Assembly: GCA_003427395.1 (NCBI GenBank)
Contig: BFEA01000683.1
Coordinates: forward strand, 375,240 to 404,346
Length of the DNA stretch: 29,107 nucleotides
From: Chara braunii
Lineage: Eukaryota > Streptophyta > Charophyceae > Charales > Characeae
Direction: 5' to 3'
Position numbers and translations under genes: made by a program. The notes beneath the pieces are model-generated. The model saw only the letters and a program-made list of their open reading frames with translations, did not search any database and had not been told where the DNA came from. Below, piece after piece: positions 1 through 7,811 of the stretch. Position 1 is the first letter of the stretch; each line of letters opens with the position of its first letter.

Positions 1-887
1 GTGAGAGGGGCAGATTACAACAGGGGCGTCGCAACACGGGGAAAGGGCTGAAAATCGGGAAGATGACCGCCGTAAATAAAAGTTCGAAAAAATCAGGGTG
101 ACCTCCACGACACATCGTCTACCATCTGGCCCCAGGTGAGAGGGGCAGATGACAGCACGTGCATCGCGCCACGGGGAGAGTGCTGGAGATTGGAAAGACG
201 ACAGCCGTGGATACACTATAGGGAGGGCGGCAGCTGCCAACAGCGTTATGACCCCGAGGGACGGGGGCGGCTGCGAACGGATGGTGAATGTGGCATGGCA
301 ATAGGGTGGACGATCGGGAAGAAGAAGAACAGGCCATAGACCGCTTCCCACTCTGGGTTAAATACGTGAGGAGAAACGGGAGACAGATCATGGAGGGGGG
401 AGAGTGTCTGGACGCCGATCTCGTCAACTGCTACGATCGTAGAGGGGGCGCTGAAAGTGGTGGGGCAGAAAGAGCGGCCACAGGATCTCGTCACAACCCG
501 AGGTGTGAGCCACGGCGATTTGTCCACTCGGAAGATTGCGACAACCGGACGACCACAACAGGAACGACGACCGGAGAGGGGAGGTAGAGGCCACCGACCT
601 CTGCCCGCCCTGGGGAACACAGGGAGGACAGGGAGGACGATCGGAAAGGAGACGAACAGGCCATACACCACCACCTGCCCTGGGGTGCACAGGTGGAGAG
701 GAACAGAAGAGAGGTGAGGGAGAGGGGAGAGCATCGGGGCGACGTTCATCGCAGGAAGGGTGCTGACGTGGCAGAGCCGCAAAAACGAGCACCTGATTTC
801 GGCACAATGCGAACCTCGACACACGGAGATTGCCGACCGGAAGAGCCCCACAATGTGCTGCATCCTGAGACAAACTTGACAGTGACT

Positions 888-889
<2 letters not shown>
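1..889. repeat. GC-rich degenerate tandem repeat array
   Basis: Related blocks recur through this segment. The opening block (GTGAGAGGGGCAGAT...) recurs at 137, giving a 136-bp step. The block starting GGACGATCGG at 308 recurs at 635, a period of about 327 bp, and the text after each copy (ACAGGCCATA...) can be aligned. The CACGG.GATT blocks near 510 and 821 fit the same larger unit. Several reading frames stay open for 60-205 codons on both strands, as expected for GC-rich repeats with few A/T-rich stop codons, so I do not call a gene. It could be a satellite or the tandem 5' or 3' end of a transposon that lies outside the window. Confidence 0.6.
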
Positions 890-932
<43 letters not shown>

Positions 933-943
933 TTTTTTTTTTT
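890..943. repeat. Poly-C (43) followed by poly-T (11)
   Basis: An uninterrupted run of 43 C (890-932) passes directly into 11 T (933-943). Read on the minus strand this is an A tract followed by a long G tract. A shorter C14-T7 copy of the same arrangement lies at 27968-27988. Exact lengths may be assembly artefacts. Confidence 0.85.
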
Positions 944-1458
944 AATTGTAAGACTCAGAATCTTACCTACCCCCCCTCAATTACTTCATAATTACTTGCA
1001 CATAATCTAAATTATCTAATCCCTTTGCCAATGACAAAATGTCTTTTTTTTTTTTTTTTGAAGGAATTCTTTATCTTCAATTTATTTAATCTGTAATGTG
1101 CCCTTCATTAATGTAGGCGCAACTTCTTGCCTCCAATCACTCACATTGTAAGAGGCCGCTTTGTCTTCCAAATAGGCCAAAAAGCTATGCAGGTCATACT
1201 GGGGAGATAAATCTACGAATAGAAAATTATTGGTTGCAGTCATGCTTTTCAGCCCCTTTACCAACATCAAGACTCTTGTATTCTTGGAGGGAATTCTTCA
1301 TCATTTATTGATCTGTAAATCGATTCATCGCCATCATCCTCATATCACAATTGTCAGAGAATGACAGACACAAAAAGACGCATGGTCATCGCCATCATCC
1401 TCATATCACCGTTGTTATTTGCATTGTTCTCCACCTGTACTGATTGTCGACCAAACTT
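944..1458. other. AT-rich non-coding stretch with direct repeats
   Basis: I see no gene here. A T16 tract sits at 1044-1059. A GGAATTCTT...ATCTGTAA block occurs at 1062-1097 and again at 1288-1320. A 24-bp block beginning TCATCGCCATCATCC is repeated exactly at 1325-1348 and 1386-1409, 61 bp apart. A 62-codon minus-strand open frame (1082-1270) lies between the first pair. It has a protein-like composition but no motif I recognise, so I leave it uncalled. Confidence 0.5.
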
Positions 1459-1509
1459 CATCGTCGTCATCATCATCATCAACAACAACAACAACAACAA
1501 CAACAGGGT

Positions 1510-1540
<31 letters not shown>

Positions 1541-1557
1541 CGAAGAAGAAGAAGAAG
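1459..1557. repeat. Compound trinucleotide microsatellite
   Basis: Four adjacent triplet arrays are visible: ATC-type (1459-1480), AAC (1481-1505), AGC/CAG (1513-1540) and GAA (1542-1557). Open frames through it give runs of N, S, R or H and Q depending on frame. There is no independent evidence that any of them is coding. The 97-codon plus frame beginning at 1361 has a hydrophobic stretch near its start, but the repeat alone keeps it open. Confidence 0.9.
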
Positions 1558-1829
1558 TGTTCTTTGCTTGTTCTTTTCTCAAGTCCGCTTGCCTGCGTCT
1601 ATATGTCTCGTCTATCTTCATTCCCCTAGCCGATGCACTGGATCACCTTTATGAATGGGTTGGTCATTGCTGAACGCTAACATTGTTTTCAGCCTGTGTT
1701 TGGTGTCTTCGTGTCGGTTCACGTGTTTCTACCTCCTGCATCGGCTATGGCCGTACTACCTACCTAGTCGGGTACTTGGTACTTGACAGGTGCTCCGGTC
1801 CTCGAGGGTGGGCTGAACCAAGGGAGCTT
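1558..1829. other. Unassigned spacer
   Basis: I see no open frame with recognisable content, no RNA gene and no repeat of note between the microsatellite and the minisatellite. Confidence 0.4.
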
Positions 1830-1942
1830 GTCTGAACCAGGTAGCATACCCCGACATATCTGAACCAGGTGGGACTATCTGAAACCGCAGCGGGTCTATC
1901 TAAACAAGGTGTACCTGTCTAAACAAGGTGAACCAGGGGGCA
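1830..1942. repeat. Short degenerate minisatellite (TCTRAACMAGGTG)
   Basis: Five or so blocks built on TCTGAACCAGGT or TCTAAACAAGGTG follow each other every 19-27 bp. They lie shortly upstream of the 5' monomers of LINE copy 1 and could belong to its 5' region, although copies elsewhere would be needed to show that. One N is present at 1948. Confidence 0.65.
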
Positions 1943-2038
1943 CATCCNCCACCCACCCCTCCCCCTCCTCGCCTTAAACCCACTTTGCAATTTTTATGCA
2001 ACACTGCAAACCCGAAATGACATATGATGTGATCTTAC

Positions 2039-2340
2039 AAATCAAGTTCACCCCCACGACACAAACTCCTGCATCCATCCCAGTGCTGTTCACGGGATTG
2101 TCGAATGACACCCTCGTGCTGCACTGCACAAAATCAAGTTCACCCCCACGACACAAACTCCCGCATCCATCCCCCGCATCCATCACAGTGTTGTTCAAAG
2201 GATTGTCAAAGACACCCTCGTGCTGCACTGCACAAACTCCTACATCCATTCTGCTGCTCCCCATGAGATTGATGATAACACCCTCCTGTTTTACACACCC
2301 ATCCTCTCCAGGGATCTGAGTCATCAAAAGCAAACCCGAG
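2039..2340 (+). repeat. 92-bp tandem monomers in the LINE 5' region
   Basis: The block ATCAAGTTCACCCCCACGAC starts at 2041 and again at 2133, a 92-bp period. The unit runs through an ATCCATC block, a GTTCA..GGATTGTC block and ACACCCTCGTGCTGCACTGC. A third, degenerate unit starts near 2231 (CACAAACTCCTACATCCAT) and runs into the ORF1 leader. The second unit carries a small internal duplication of CCCGCATCCAT. By analogy with mouse L1, tandem 5' monomers may carry promoter activity; this is inference. Confidence 0.75.
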
Positions 2341-2344
2341 CCAA

Positions 2345-4282
2345 ATGGAGGGCAAGTCGCCCACTTGCCCCCCGCCGCCTGCCCACCAACCGGCTGATGA
2401 TGTGCGAACCGGTCGGGAGGGGCAGACACAGACAAACAATCCCCTGCCGATTGTAAGTGGCCGGGGTCAACATCAGGGCGGTGGAAAACCCTCCGAAAGC
2501 CGGACCCTGCCACGACGGCAACAAGGGGTCACTGATGGAGCTGCCTCCGGGGAGAAGGTTCAAGACAAGCGAGTGGTATCACATCAGAGTGCCCGACACA
2601 CCAATCACGGAAAATTGCCACAATGTCAACAAATTAATCAGACCCCCGGTCCGGATGCAGTAATAAGTGGTGCGACAAATAAGGAAATGTCGTCAAAGGG
2701 GGAATCATCCAAGCAACCTCCCCTCTCGAAAAAATGGAATGAGGTTGTCAAGGGTCGTTCTGCTGTGCAAAATGACTCTTGCATTCCGGCGCAGCCTGGT
2801 GGGACTTCACTCAATGCTGCTTTGAGAACTGCAAATCCCGGAGATTGTAACTCACAAATGGGACTTGACACAATGCACCCACTTAGATTTCACTTCGTAC
2901 AGAAGCTTCATCAAAGAGCCACAAGGAAAGTGCGGGTTAGGGGGAACGCATTGCATCCGGTGTCCATCATCTCTCCCCAAGCAAACGCTATCCGCAACCA
3001 GGTCTATGCGGAGCAGGCTGTCCAATTCTGCTTCCCCCAACTGACATTGAAATCGCAGTTGAATGATCGGCTCAAATGGGTGTTTGGAGTCCTGCGTTCT
3101 CAAAAGCTCTCAGATGAGGACACAACAGACCACTTTCTTATTGAATCCCCAACTGTGGATACGGTTACAGTCTTAACTCTCAATCCAATAGACAAAAATA
3201 ACCTGCTGCGCATCACAAACGCACGATTTAGAGGCATGCCGGTTCCGATTGCCCGTTGGAACCCCCCCAAATCACTTACACCAGATGACAGACGCCAGCA
3301 CCTCATGGCAAACAACTATTGGATTGAGTTCAGTTTTGCGCCGGTCCACATACAGGGAAAGATTCTGAAAATGGTCGAACAGATAGCCCCAATTCGAGGT
3401 TTCATCAATGGCCTTCCTCAATTCCTGGCCAAGAGAGATGATTCCCTGCTCATTGCGGTGGACTGGTCCCCGACAGAGACGTTCCCGCTCAAAGGAGAAT
3501 GGCACTATCATTCGGAGGGGAGAAAATTTGTCATCCCCCTCAGCCATCCACAGGACCCCTGGTGCCATGTCTGTAAAGAAAGGGGCCACCTGTATACAGA
3601 CGATCTCTATCCAGTCAACCATAGAAAGCTCCCAAAGAACCTCGTTTCGCAACACCAAACAGAGCCAGACAGGTGGTTGCCCGAAGACCCCAACCTGGAA
3701 GGATGGGTTTTCCAGACTACTGAAGGCAAGACCACTGGCCAATGGCATTGGGAGAAGAATACCACCCCACAGACTGCCCCGGAAGGAGCGGGCCCCCAAA
3801 GCTCCGGGCCCCCCCCCCCCCCTCCACGGCCACGGGGTGCTGCACCATCGGGTCCCCCGCCGGATGAAAACCAAACAAAACACCCGGCCGAGCCCACCAG
3901 GCAATCGGGTGCTACCCGCTTGCAGGAAGACCGGGTCCCGAGTGGACTCGATGGTTCCCGGATACCGGGTGACAAATACCACCGTGGCTTGACTACGTTC
4001 AGGGGAGCCATCCCAAACAGGGGAACGGGGGGAGGCAAACTGCGAGGGAGAAGCAGGCCCCAAAAACAACGGCGGGGCCTCGTGGTGATGAACACAGCGT
4101 ACCCCCCCGACCCCCCCTGCACAATCCGGTCAAAGCAAAAAACGACAAGCTTACTCCGGACCGGCCACACCGACAAGGGGAGTCCACTACATCTGCTCTT
4201 CAAAAGCACGTGTCCACTTCGATGGACCAGCTGCAACAGTCGGTCAGTGCCCCCCTCCCTCGAACACAAACGCTGGTTGTAA
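2345..4282 (+). CDS. LINE ORF1 protein with degenerate zinc knuckle (645 aa)
   Basis: This is probably the nucleic-acid-binding ORF1 protein of LINE copy 1, which would coat the transcript in the RNP. Residues 1-170 are hydrophilic and low in complexity. About 175-405 form a globular segment with an aromatic/hydrophobic pattern (YWIEFSFAPVH, then an LLIAVDW strand) that resembles the DUF4283 region of plant LINE ORF1 proteins. It is followed directly by a knuckle starting at W406: C407-x2-C410-x4-H415-x4-D420, in which the fourth ligand of a CCHC box appears to be Asp. Residues 460-645 are Pro/Gly/Arg-rich and span a C-run near 3810. The start is the ATG at 2345. The reading frame probably switches near the C-terminus: frame 1 is open from at least 4020 and ends in an acidic tail at 4416. 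DUF4283 kinship is inferred from pattern only. Confidence 0.7.
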   Translation: MEGKSPTCPPPPAHQPADDVRTGREGQTQTNNPLPIVSGRGQHQGGGKPSESRTLPRRQQGVTDGAASGEKVQDKRVVSHQSARHTNHGKLPQCQQINQTPGPDAVISGATNKEMSSKGESSKQPPLSKKWNEVVKGRSAVQNDSCIPAQPGGTSLNAALRTANPGDCNSQMGLDTMHPLRFHFVQKLHQRATRKVRVRGNALHPVSIISPQANAIRNQVYAEQAVQFCFPQLTLKSQLNDRLKWVFGVLRSQKLSDEDTTDHFLIESPTVDTVTVLTLNPIDKNNLLRITNARFRGMPVPIARWNPPKSLTPDDRRQHLMANNYWIEFSFAPVHIQGKILKMVEQIAPIRGFINGLPQFLAKRDDSLLIAVDWSPTETFPLKGEWHYHSEGRKFVIPLSHPQDPWCHVCKERGHLYTDDLYPVNHRKLPKNLVSQHQTEPDRWLPEDPNLEGWVFQTTEGKTTGQWHWEKNTTPQTAPEGAGPQSSGPPPPPPRPRGAAPSGPPPDENQTKHPAEPTRQSGATRLQEDRVPSGLDGSRIPGDKYHRGLTTFRGAIPNRGTGGGKLRGRSRPQKQRRGLVVMNTAYPPDPPCTIRSKQKTTSLLRTGHTDKGSPLHLLFKSTCPLRWTSCNSRSVPPSLEHKRWL

Positions 4283-4416
4283 CTCCAGCCGATCAATTGA
4301 AACAGTCCACCCACAAAGACGAAAACCGGACCGGCCACCCACAACCTGCAAGCGACTTACGAAGCGAGGAGGGGGAAATCATTGACTCTGAAGATGATGC
4401 CCCTCTGCTGGTGTGA
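4210..4416 (+). CDS. Likely frameshifted C-terminal tail of LINE ORF1
   Basis: This frame overlaps the end of the 2345-4282 frame and is open upstream of 4210, at least from about 4020. It ends at TGA 4414-4416 with the acidic peptide EEGEIIDSEDDAPLLV. The last part of the main ORF1 frame looks less protein-like (Arg/Ser/Pro, no pattern), so I infer a single-base indel between roughly 3990 and 4200, where C and G runs are frequent. If so, ORF1 was originally about 690 codons long. A programmed frameshift is possible but unsupported. Confidence 0.45.
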   Translation: MSTSMDQLQQSVSAPLPRTQTLVVTPADQLKQSTHKDENRTGHPQPASDLRSEEGEIIDSEDDAPLLV

Positions 4417-4428
4417 AGAAAGACATGC

Positions 4429-5865
4429 ATGACAAAACCCCGTCCCAGCAACATTCATAATCTGGGGGGGACGGCAAATGGTAACGCTGGGGAGCTAGGG
4501 TCAGCAGACGACTGTCCCATTCGCACGGCCGTGGCTGACTGTGGACCGCTGCCTCCACAGAAACTGCCCGCGGAACTGACAGATGCTGCTCTGGGTGATA
4601 AGAAGAACTGCAGTTCGCAACTGCCCCCTCCCCATCCGGCAGCAGACTCAGCCCCAAAACTGCTCCCGCCCACGGGTCTCCCCGAAAAGGCCAGCGCAGC
4701 CATTGCTGCTCAGCAAGAGGGTCTTCATCACGAAGTGGAAGGGGGTGGGCTTCGTGACAAAGTGGAAGGGGGTGACCCCCTTGCAGGGCCTGAACACCAA
4801 GTTGCAGGCAACCGCGGCCCACGACAAACCCAACACCCACTCACCTTGGAGCATAACCCACAGCGGGTCCCCCTCCCGGCAGCAAGCTGGGGATCGCAGC
4901 TGCTGGAATGTGGTCCCTTCCCCCCACAGCAACGACCCACAGAACCAAAGGACGATGCTCCAAGTGACAAAGGGAAGGACCATAGCCAACAGCAAGAGCA
5001 ACACCTGGCCATGGGGAACCTCGGTTCGCAAACCGTGGTGCTGCTCGGTGTTCGTGACAAACTGGAAGGGGGTGACCCCCCCGCTGTCCGGCACCTGTCC
5101 ACGATAGTACACAGTCCACAGCGAGCTCGCCTGGCCCTCCCAGACACAGACATTGCACTTCAAAGTGCGGCACAGCAGAGCTCCCACACTGGGGAAGTTG
5201 GGCCCTCCCTCCGACTGCAGTGCCCACCCCCTGTGGAACACAAAGTCGATGACCAGTCTGGCCTGGGGAAGGTTAAAGATAAAGTGAATGGCCTGGTCAA
5301 GGCGATGGCAAAGTACAGTCGAATCGAGAATGCCGCAACAAAAATCAAGGCTATAATGCAGGGACCCGACGGGCGGCACCACGACCACCGCTTAAATCAG
5401 GTTGTCGATCCAGGGAACTCGATTGTAGTTGGCCTGCCAGCTGCGACAACGCCGGACCCCCAATATCTGCCACAGCCACAGCCGGGATCGTCCCCTCCTT
5501 CGTCGCCGGCCGTGCCAATGACCAATATCAATGTCAGAGTTATCATCTCAGAGCTCACGGGGGAGATGAAATATCTCCAACTCCCGACAGCGATGGGTGC
5601 AAGACAGGCACACCGGACTTCCCCCCTTGTTGACTGCGAAGGCTCACATCAGGATCAGGGCTCAAACGAACACTCTGAACATCTCACTGGGGGTGAACAA
5701 CAAATTTGCCCCCTGCCACCGCTTCTTCACGCGACAGAGGTGCAAATGGGGGAAGCGCAACCGCCGAACATAGTACAGACGGTGACCCTGGGGGAACAAA
5801 TGCAGATACAGGTCCTTTCGCCCTGCCCCGCAGACACCCACACAGACCAAGGACTGCCCACATAG
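4429..5865 (+). CDS. LINE-internal ORF of unknown function (478 aa), repeat-containing
   Basis: This ORF starts with ATG 4429, only 12 bases after the TGA that closes the ORF1 tail, and in the same frame. It is rich in Pro, Gln, His and Gly. There are two imperfect internal repeats: C-G-P-L/F-P-P-Q occurs at residues 38 and 161, RDK[VL]EGGDP near residues 109 and 209, and PQR[VA] follows each. Residues from about 280 have a basic, possibly helical stretch (KVKDKVNGLVKAMAKYSRIE), then a Pro-rich region and a short hydrophobic block (INVRVIISELTGEMKYLQL). I recognise no known domain. It may be an extra LINE protein or a continuation of ORF1 separated by a nonsense codon. I could not find a clear counterpart in the decayed copy 2. 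Confidence 0.5.
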   Translation: MTKPRPSNIHNLGGTANGNAGELGSADDCPIRTAVADCGPLPPQKLPAELTDAALGDKKNCSSQLPPPHPAADSAPKLLPPTGLPEKASAAIAAQQEGLHHEVEGGGLRDKVEGGDPLAGPEHQVAGNRGPRQTQHPLTLEHNPQRVPLPAASWGSQLLECGPFPPQQRPTEPKDDAPSDKGKDHSQQQEQHLAMGNLGSQTVVLLGVRDKLEGGDPPAVRHLSTIVHSPQRARLALPDTDIALQSAAQQSSHTGEVGPSLRLQCPPPVEHKVDDQSGLGKVKDKVNGLVKAMAKYSRIENAATKIKAIMQGPDGRHHDHRLNQVVDPGNSIVVGLPAATTPDPQYLPQPQPGSSPPSSPAVPMTNINVRVIISELTGEMKYLQLPTAMGARQAHRTSPLVDCEGSHQDQGSNEHSEHLTGGEQQICPLPPLLHATEVQMGEAQPPNIVQTVTLGEQMQIQVLSPCPADTHTDQGLPT

Positions 5866-5868
5866 GAA

Positions 5869-6087
5869 ATGGACGTCGAACAACTTTCCCTTATCATGGA
5901 TGACACAGACCATCACACACAGGTGATGGACGTGGAACGACCGCCCCCCCTCCCGGACGACACAGCCCCCCCCCCCCCAACAACAGGCAGCGGGTCCTCA
6001 ACCCCCGTCACAGGGCCCAGTTCTGCACTGGGCGGCACAACTCCAACAAAGCCTGGGTGTATTCCCGCATGGCTGTGTCATCGCTGA
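5869..6087 (+). CDS. Short in-frame continuation ORF (72 aa), unknown
   Basis: It begins at ATG 5869, one codon after TAG 5863-5865, in the same frame as the preceding ORF, and ends at TGA. The peptide repeats DVE.....DDT twice, each part beginning with a Met-Asp-Val-Glu, and then turns Pro/Thr-rich. It could be the tail of the 4429-5865 protein reached by readthrough or re-initiation, or a leftover after a nonsense mutation. I recognise no domain. Confidence 0.3.
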   Translation: MDVEQLSLIMDDTDHHTQVMDVERPPPLPDDTAPPPPTTGSGSSTPVTGPSSALGGTTPTKPGCIPAWLCHR

Positions 6088-6130
6088 GACGACGTCGCTC
6101 GCACAACAACTCTACCTCCCTGGCTTTGCG

Positions 6131-7423
6131 ATGTGGCAGGCTCAGGTGAGGAATAATTGTGCTTGGGTGCACTCCCACCAGCCACAACAGGTTGCAATCC
6201 AGCACAGGGCCCAGGATCATAATCTGGGGCTCCCGCAAACCGGCCAGGGGACTCAACACCACTCCCCTGCTCCGATGGAACTCACTGAGGAACCCCTGCC
6301 CGGGTCGATCCCTCTCCTGCACGGAGCGACGCAAGGACCTCAGCAGGACAGCCAACAACGTGCATCTCCCCAAAACATGGAACTGGACCCACGGCCTCAG
6401 GCTTTAATGGACCCCCAAGACAACAAATGGTCCCACAAAAAAATAATTCAAAAAAGATTTAAAGCCATAGCAGACTGGGCGTTGCATGTCTACCTCAAGG
6501 ATACTGAAGTGCAAGTTGCTGAGTCCCTGCCACCCCATTATTGGGAAGTGATAGCGGATATGATTGCTACGAGCCCCCTGATGCTGGAAACGGTGGACGC
6601 ATTCCGAGACTGTGCGGATATAGATTGGTCATACATCGCCATCCTCGCGGAAGGCGTGGTGGACAAAGTAATCAGAAGCAGTCTCTTCAAGATTCCCACT
6701 GCTGATCAGTCAGCAATACAGCAGTCCCCTGCCAACCAAACAGTGCAAAATGTCCGCTCAGTCATTAATCTAGATTACAAAGCCCATGACTTGCATCCTC
6801 CCCCGAGGCACCTTCTCACAAAATTGGACATGCTTCACTCCTTTCAAAGCGATGACCGAGACACCGGCGACCCGCGCACGGAACGACCGCCTCAACACAG
6901 AGCTCAACCAATAGACCTCCTCTCTTCTTCAGAGGAAGACGACAGCGAGGCCGATGATCAAAATGTTGAAGCCCCGACCGCCCTGGACGCCCGGGAGAAA
7001 CAGCAGGGGGCGCCCCCCAAAATGGCGACAAGGGGGAGGATGAGGGACTGGGTGGGGAGGCAGGAACTATGGGACGTATCAAATCTCAAAGAGAATGCAC
7101 TGCTGCTACTGACAATGGAAGACACCTCCAGTGGCCAGTCGCTTATTGGACTCCTGAAAATGGAGCCCCAATATAGAAAACTGCCTACCGGATTGGCTAT
7201 GATGGGATGGAAAGGTAAACCGGAACTCGGACTCATTGCAGCCCACTTACACACAATTTGGGAAATGCCAAAGGAGGACATACTCTCCTGTCTGTCGATT
7301 CCCCAAGGCCTCCCCTTCCCGCCCCAGATCCACACTGTGCTGCTCACCATCACCAAGGAACAGATACACAGGCACAAAGTCATCCAGGCAACAACAGACT
7401 GGTTCACCGAAGAAGACCTCTAG
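6131..7423 (+). CDS. LINE middle ORF (430 aa), conserved unknown protein
   Basis: This ORF lies between ORF1 and ORF2 of LINE copy 1 and starts at ATG 6131. Residues 1-95 are Gln/Pro/His-rich. Residues 100-190 form a helical-looking module with HYWEV, then DW 26 residues further on, then IAILAEGVVDKVI. Residues 260-271 read PIDLLSSSEEDD, followed by more acidic residues, which matches the usual shape of a SUMO-interacting motif. The C-terminal module (residues 315-430) contains a LLLL strand, GLLKMEPQY and MMGW, and ends in EEDL. Copy 2 shows the same spacing of YW, DW and V.K, and a GL...GW block, in broken frames (14336-15400). That argues for a selected protein rather than a chance ORF. 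I do not recognise the family. RNP assembly or a host-factor contact is only a guess. Confidence 0.65.
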   Translation: MWQAQVRNNCAWVHSHQPQQVAIQHRAQDHNLGLPQTGQGTQHHSPAPMELTEEPLPGSIPLLHGATQGPQQDSQQRASPQNMELDPRPQALMDPQDNKWSHKKIIQKRFKAIADWALHVYLKDTEVQVAESLPPHYWEVIADMIATSPLMLETVDAFRDCADIDWSYIAILAEGVVDKVIRSSLFKIPTADQSAIQQSPANQTVQNVRSVINLDYKAHDLHPPPRHLLTKLDMLHSFQSDDRDTGDPRTERPPQHRAQPIDLLSSSEEDDSEADDQNVEAPTALDAREKQQGAPPKMATRGRMRDWVGRQELWDVSNLKENALLLLTMEDTSSGQSLIGLLKMEPQYRKLPTGLAMMGWKGKPELGLIAAHLHTIWEMPKEDILSCLSIPQGLPFPPQIHTVLLTITKEQIHRHKVIQATTDWFTEEDL

Positions 7424-7701
7424 CAGCTCTCAGTTACAAGATTTAGGACCAGCCAGGTGTGGTTGGCCAACCATATGAGACACATCCTAGGGCTGATCCT
7501 CTCCCAAGGACTGCATGCAAAGCTTCGCCTTTCAAGGCAGCAGTGCGAATAAACGACGGCGACGCAGTCTTGCACCCACCCCGCTCGCACTTTGTATCTC
7601 ATGATGCACACCCGATGCAACCCCCGTTCCGCAACACCCGCTGCCCCGCCCAGTCCATCGAACAGGCCCTCCCCCCCCCCCCTCCCCTCGTGCCCTGTTA
7701 T

Positions 7702-7758
<57 letters not shown>

Positions 7759-7811
7759 CCTCACCCTCCCCGCCCACTTCCGGAGCCCATTCCCCCGTGT
7801 TTCCCCCCCCC
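7424..7811 (+). other. ORF2 leader of the LINE with pyrimidine-rich tract
   Basis: There is no gene here. The stretch joins the stop of the middle ORF to ORF2. It is C-rich in its second half and contains C12 around 7670-7682 and the C55 run. Pro-rich or Gly-rich frames through it come from the homopolymer. Confidence 0.6.
7703..7757. repeat. Poly-C tract of 55 bases
   Basis: An uninterrupted C run ends 54 bases before the ORF2 start codon. The complementary strand is G55. It has no counterpart just before ORF2 in LINE copy 2. Its true length is uncertain in a draft assembly. Confidence 0.9.

Noticed and set aside
246-863. Minus-strand 205-codon frame and several shorter frames at the window start
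   Set aside because: They run through the GC-rich tandem array and repeat with it; there is no independent sign of coding.
1361-1654. Plus-strand 97-codon frame with poly-N, poly-S and poly-R and a hydrophobic start
   Set aside because: The triplet microsatellite stays open in most frames; the rest is too short to support a gene.
3272-4344. Two long minus-strand frames (265 and 245 codons)
   Set aside because: They are antisense shadows of ORF1 in a GC-rich stretch, and their Gly/Ser/Arg/Pro composition reflects the opposite strand.
6008-6373. Minus-strand 121-codon frame with folded-protein-like composition
   Set aside because: It lies antisense to the Gln/Pro/His-rich start of the LINE middle ORF; reversing CAA, CCC and CAC codons gives Leu, Gly and Val, which imitates a hydrophobic protein. 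No motif is recognisable.
7797-7811. GTG as the start of ORF2
   Set aside because: A eukaryotic LINE more likely starts at the ATG five codons later (7812), which still precedes the endonuclease domain.
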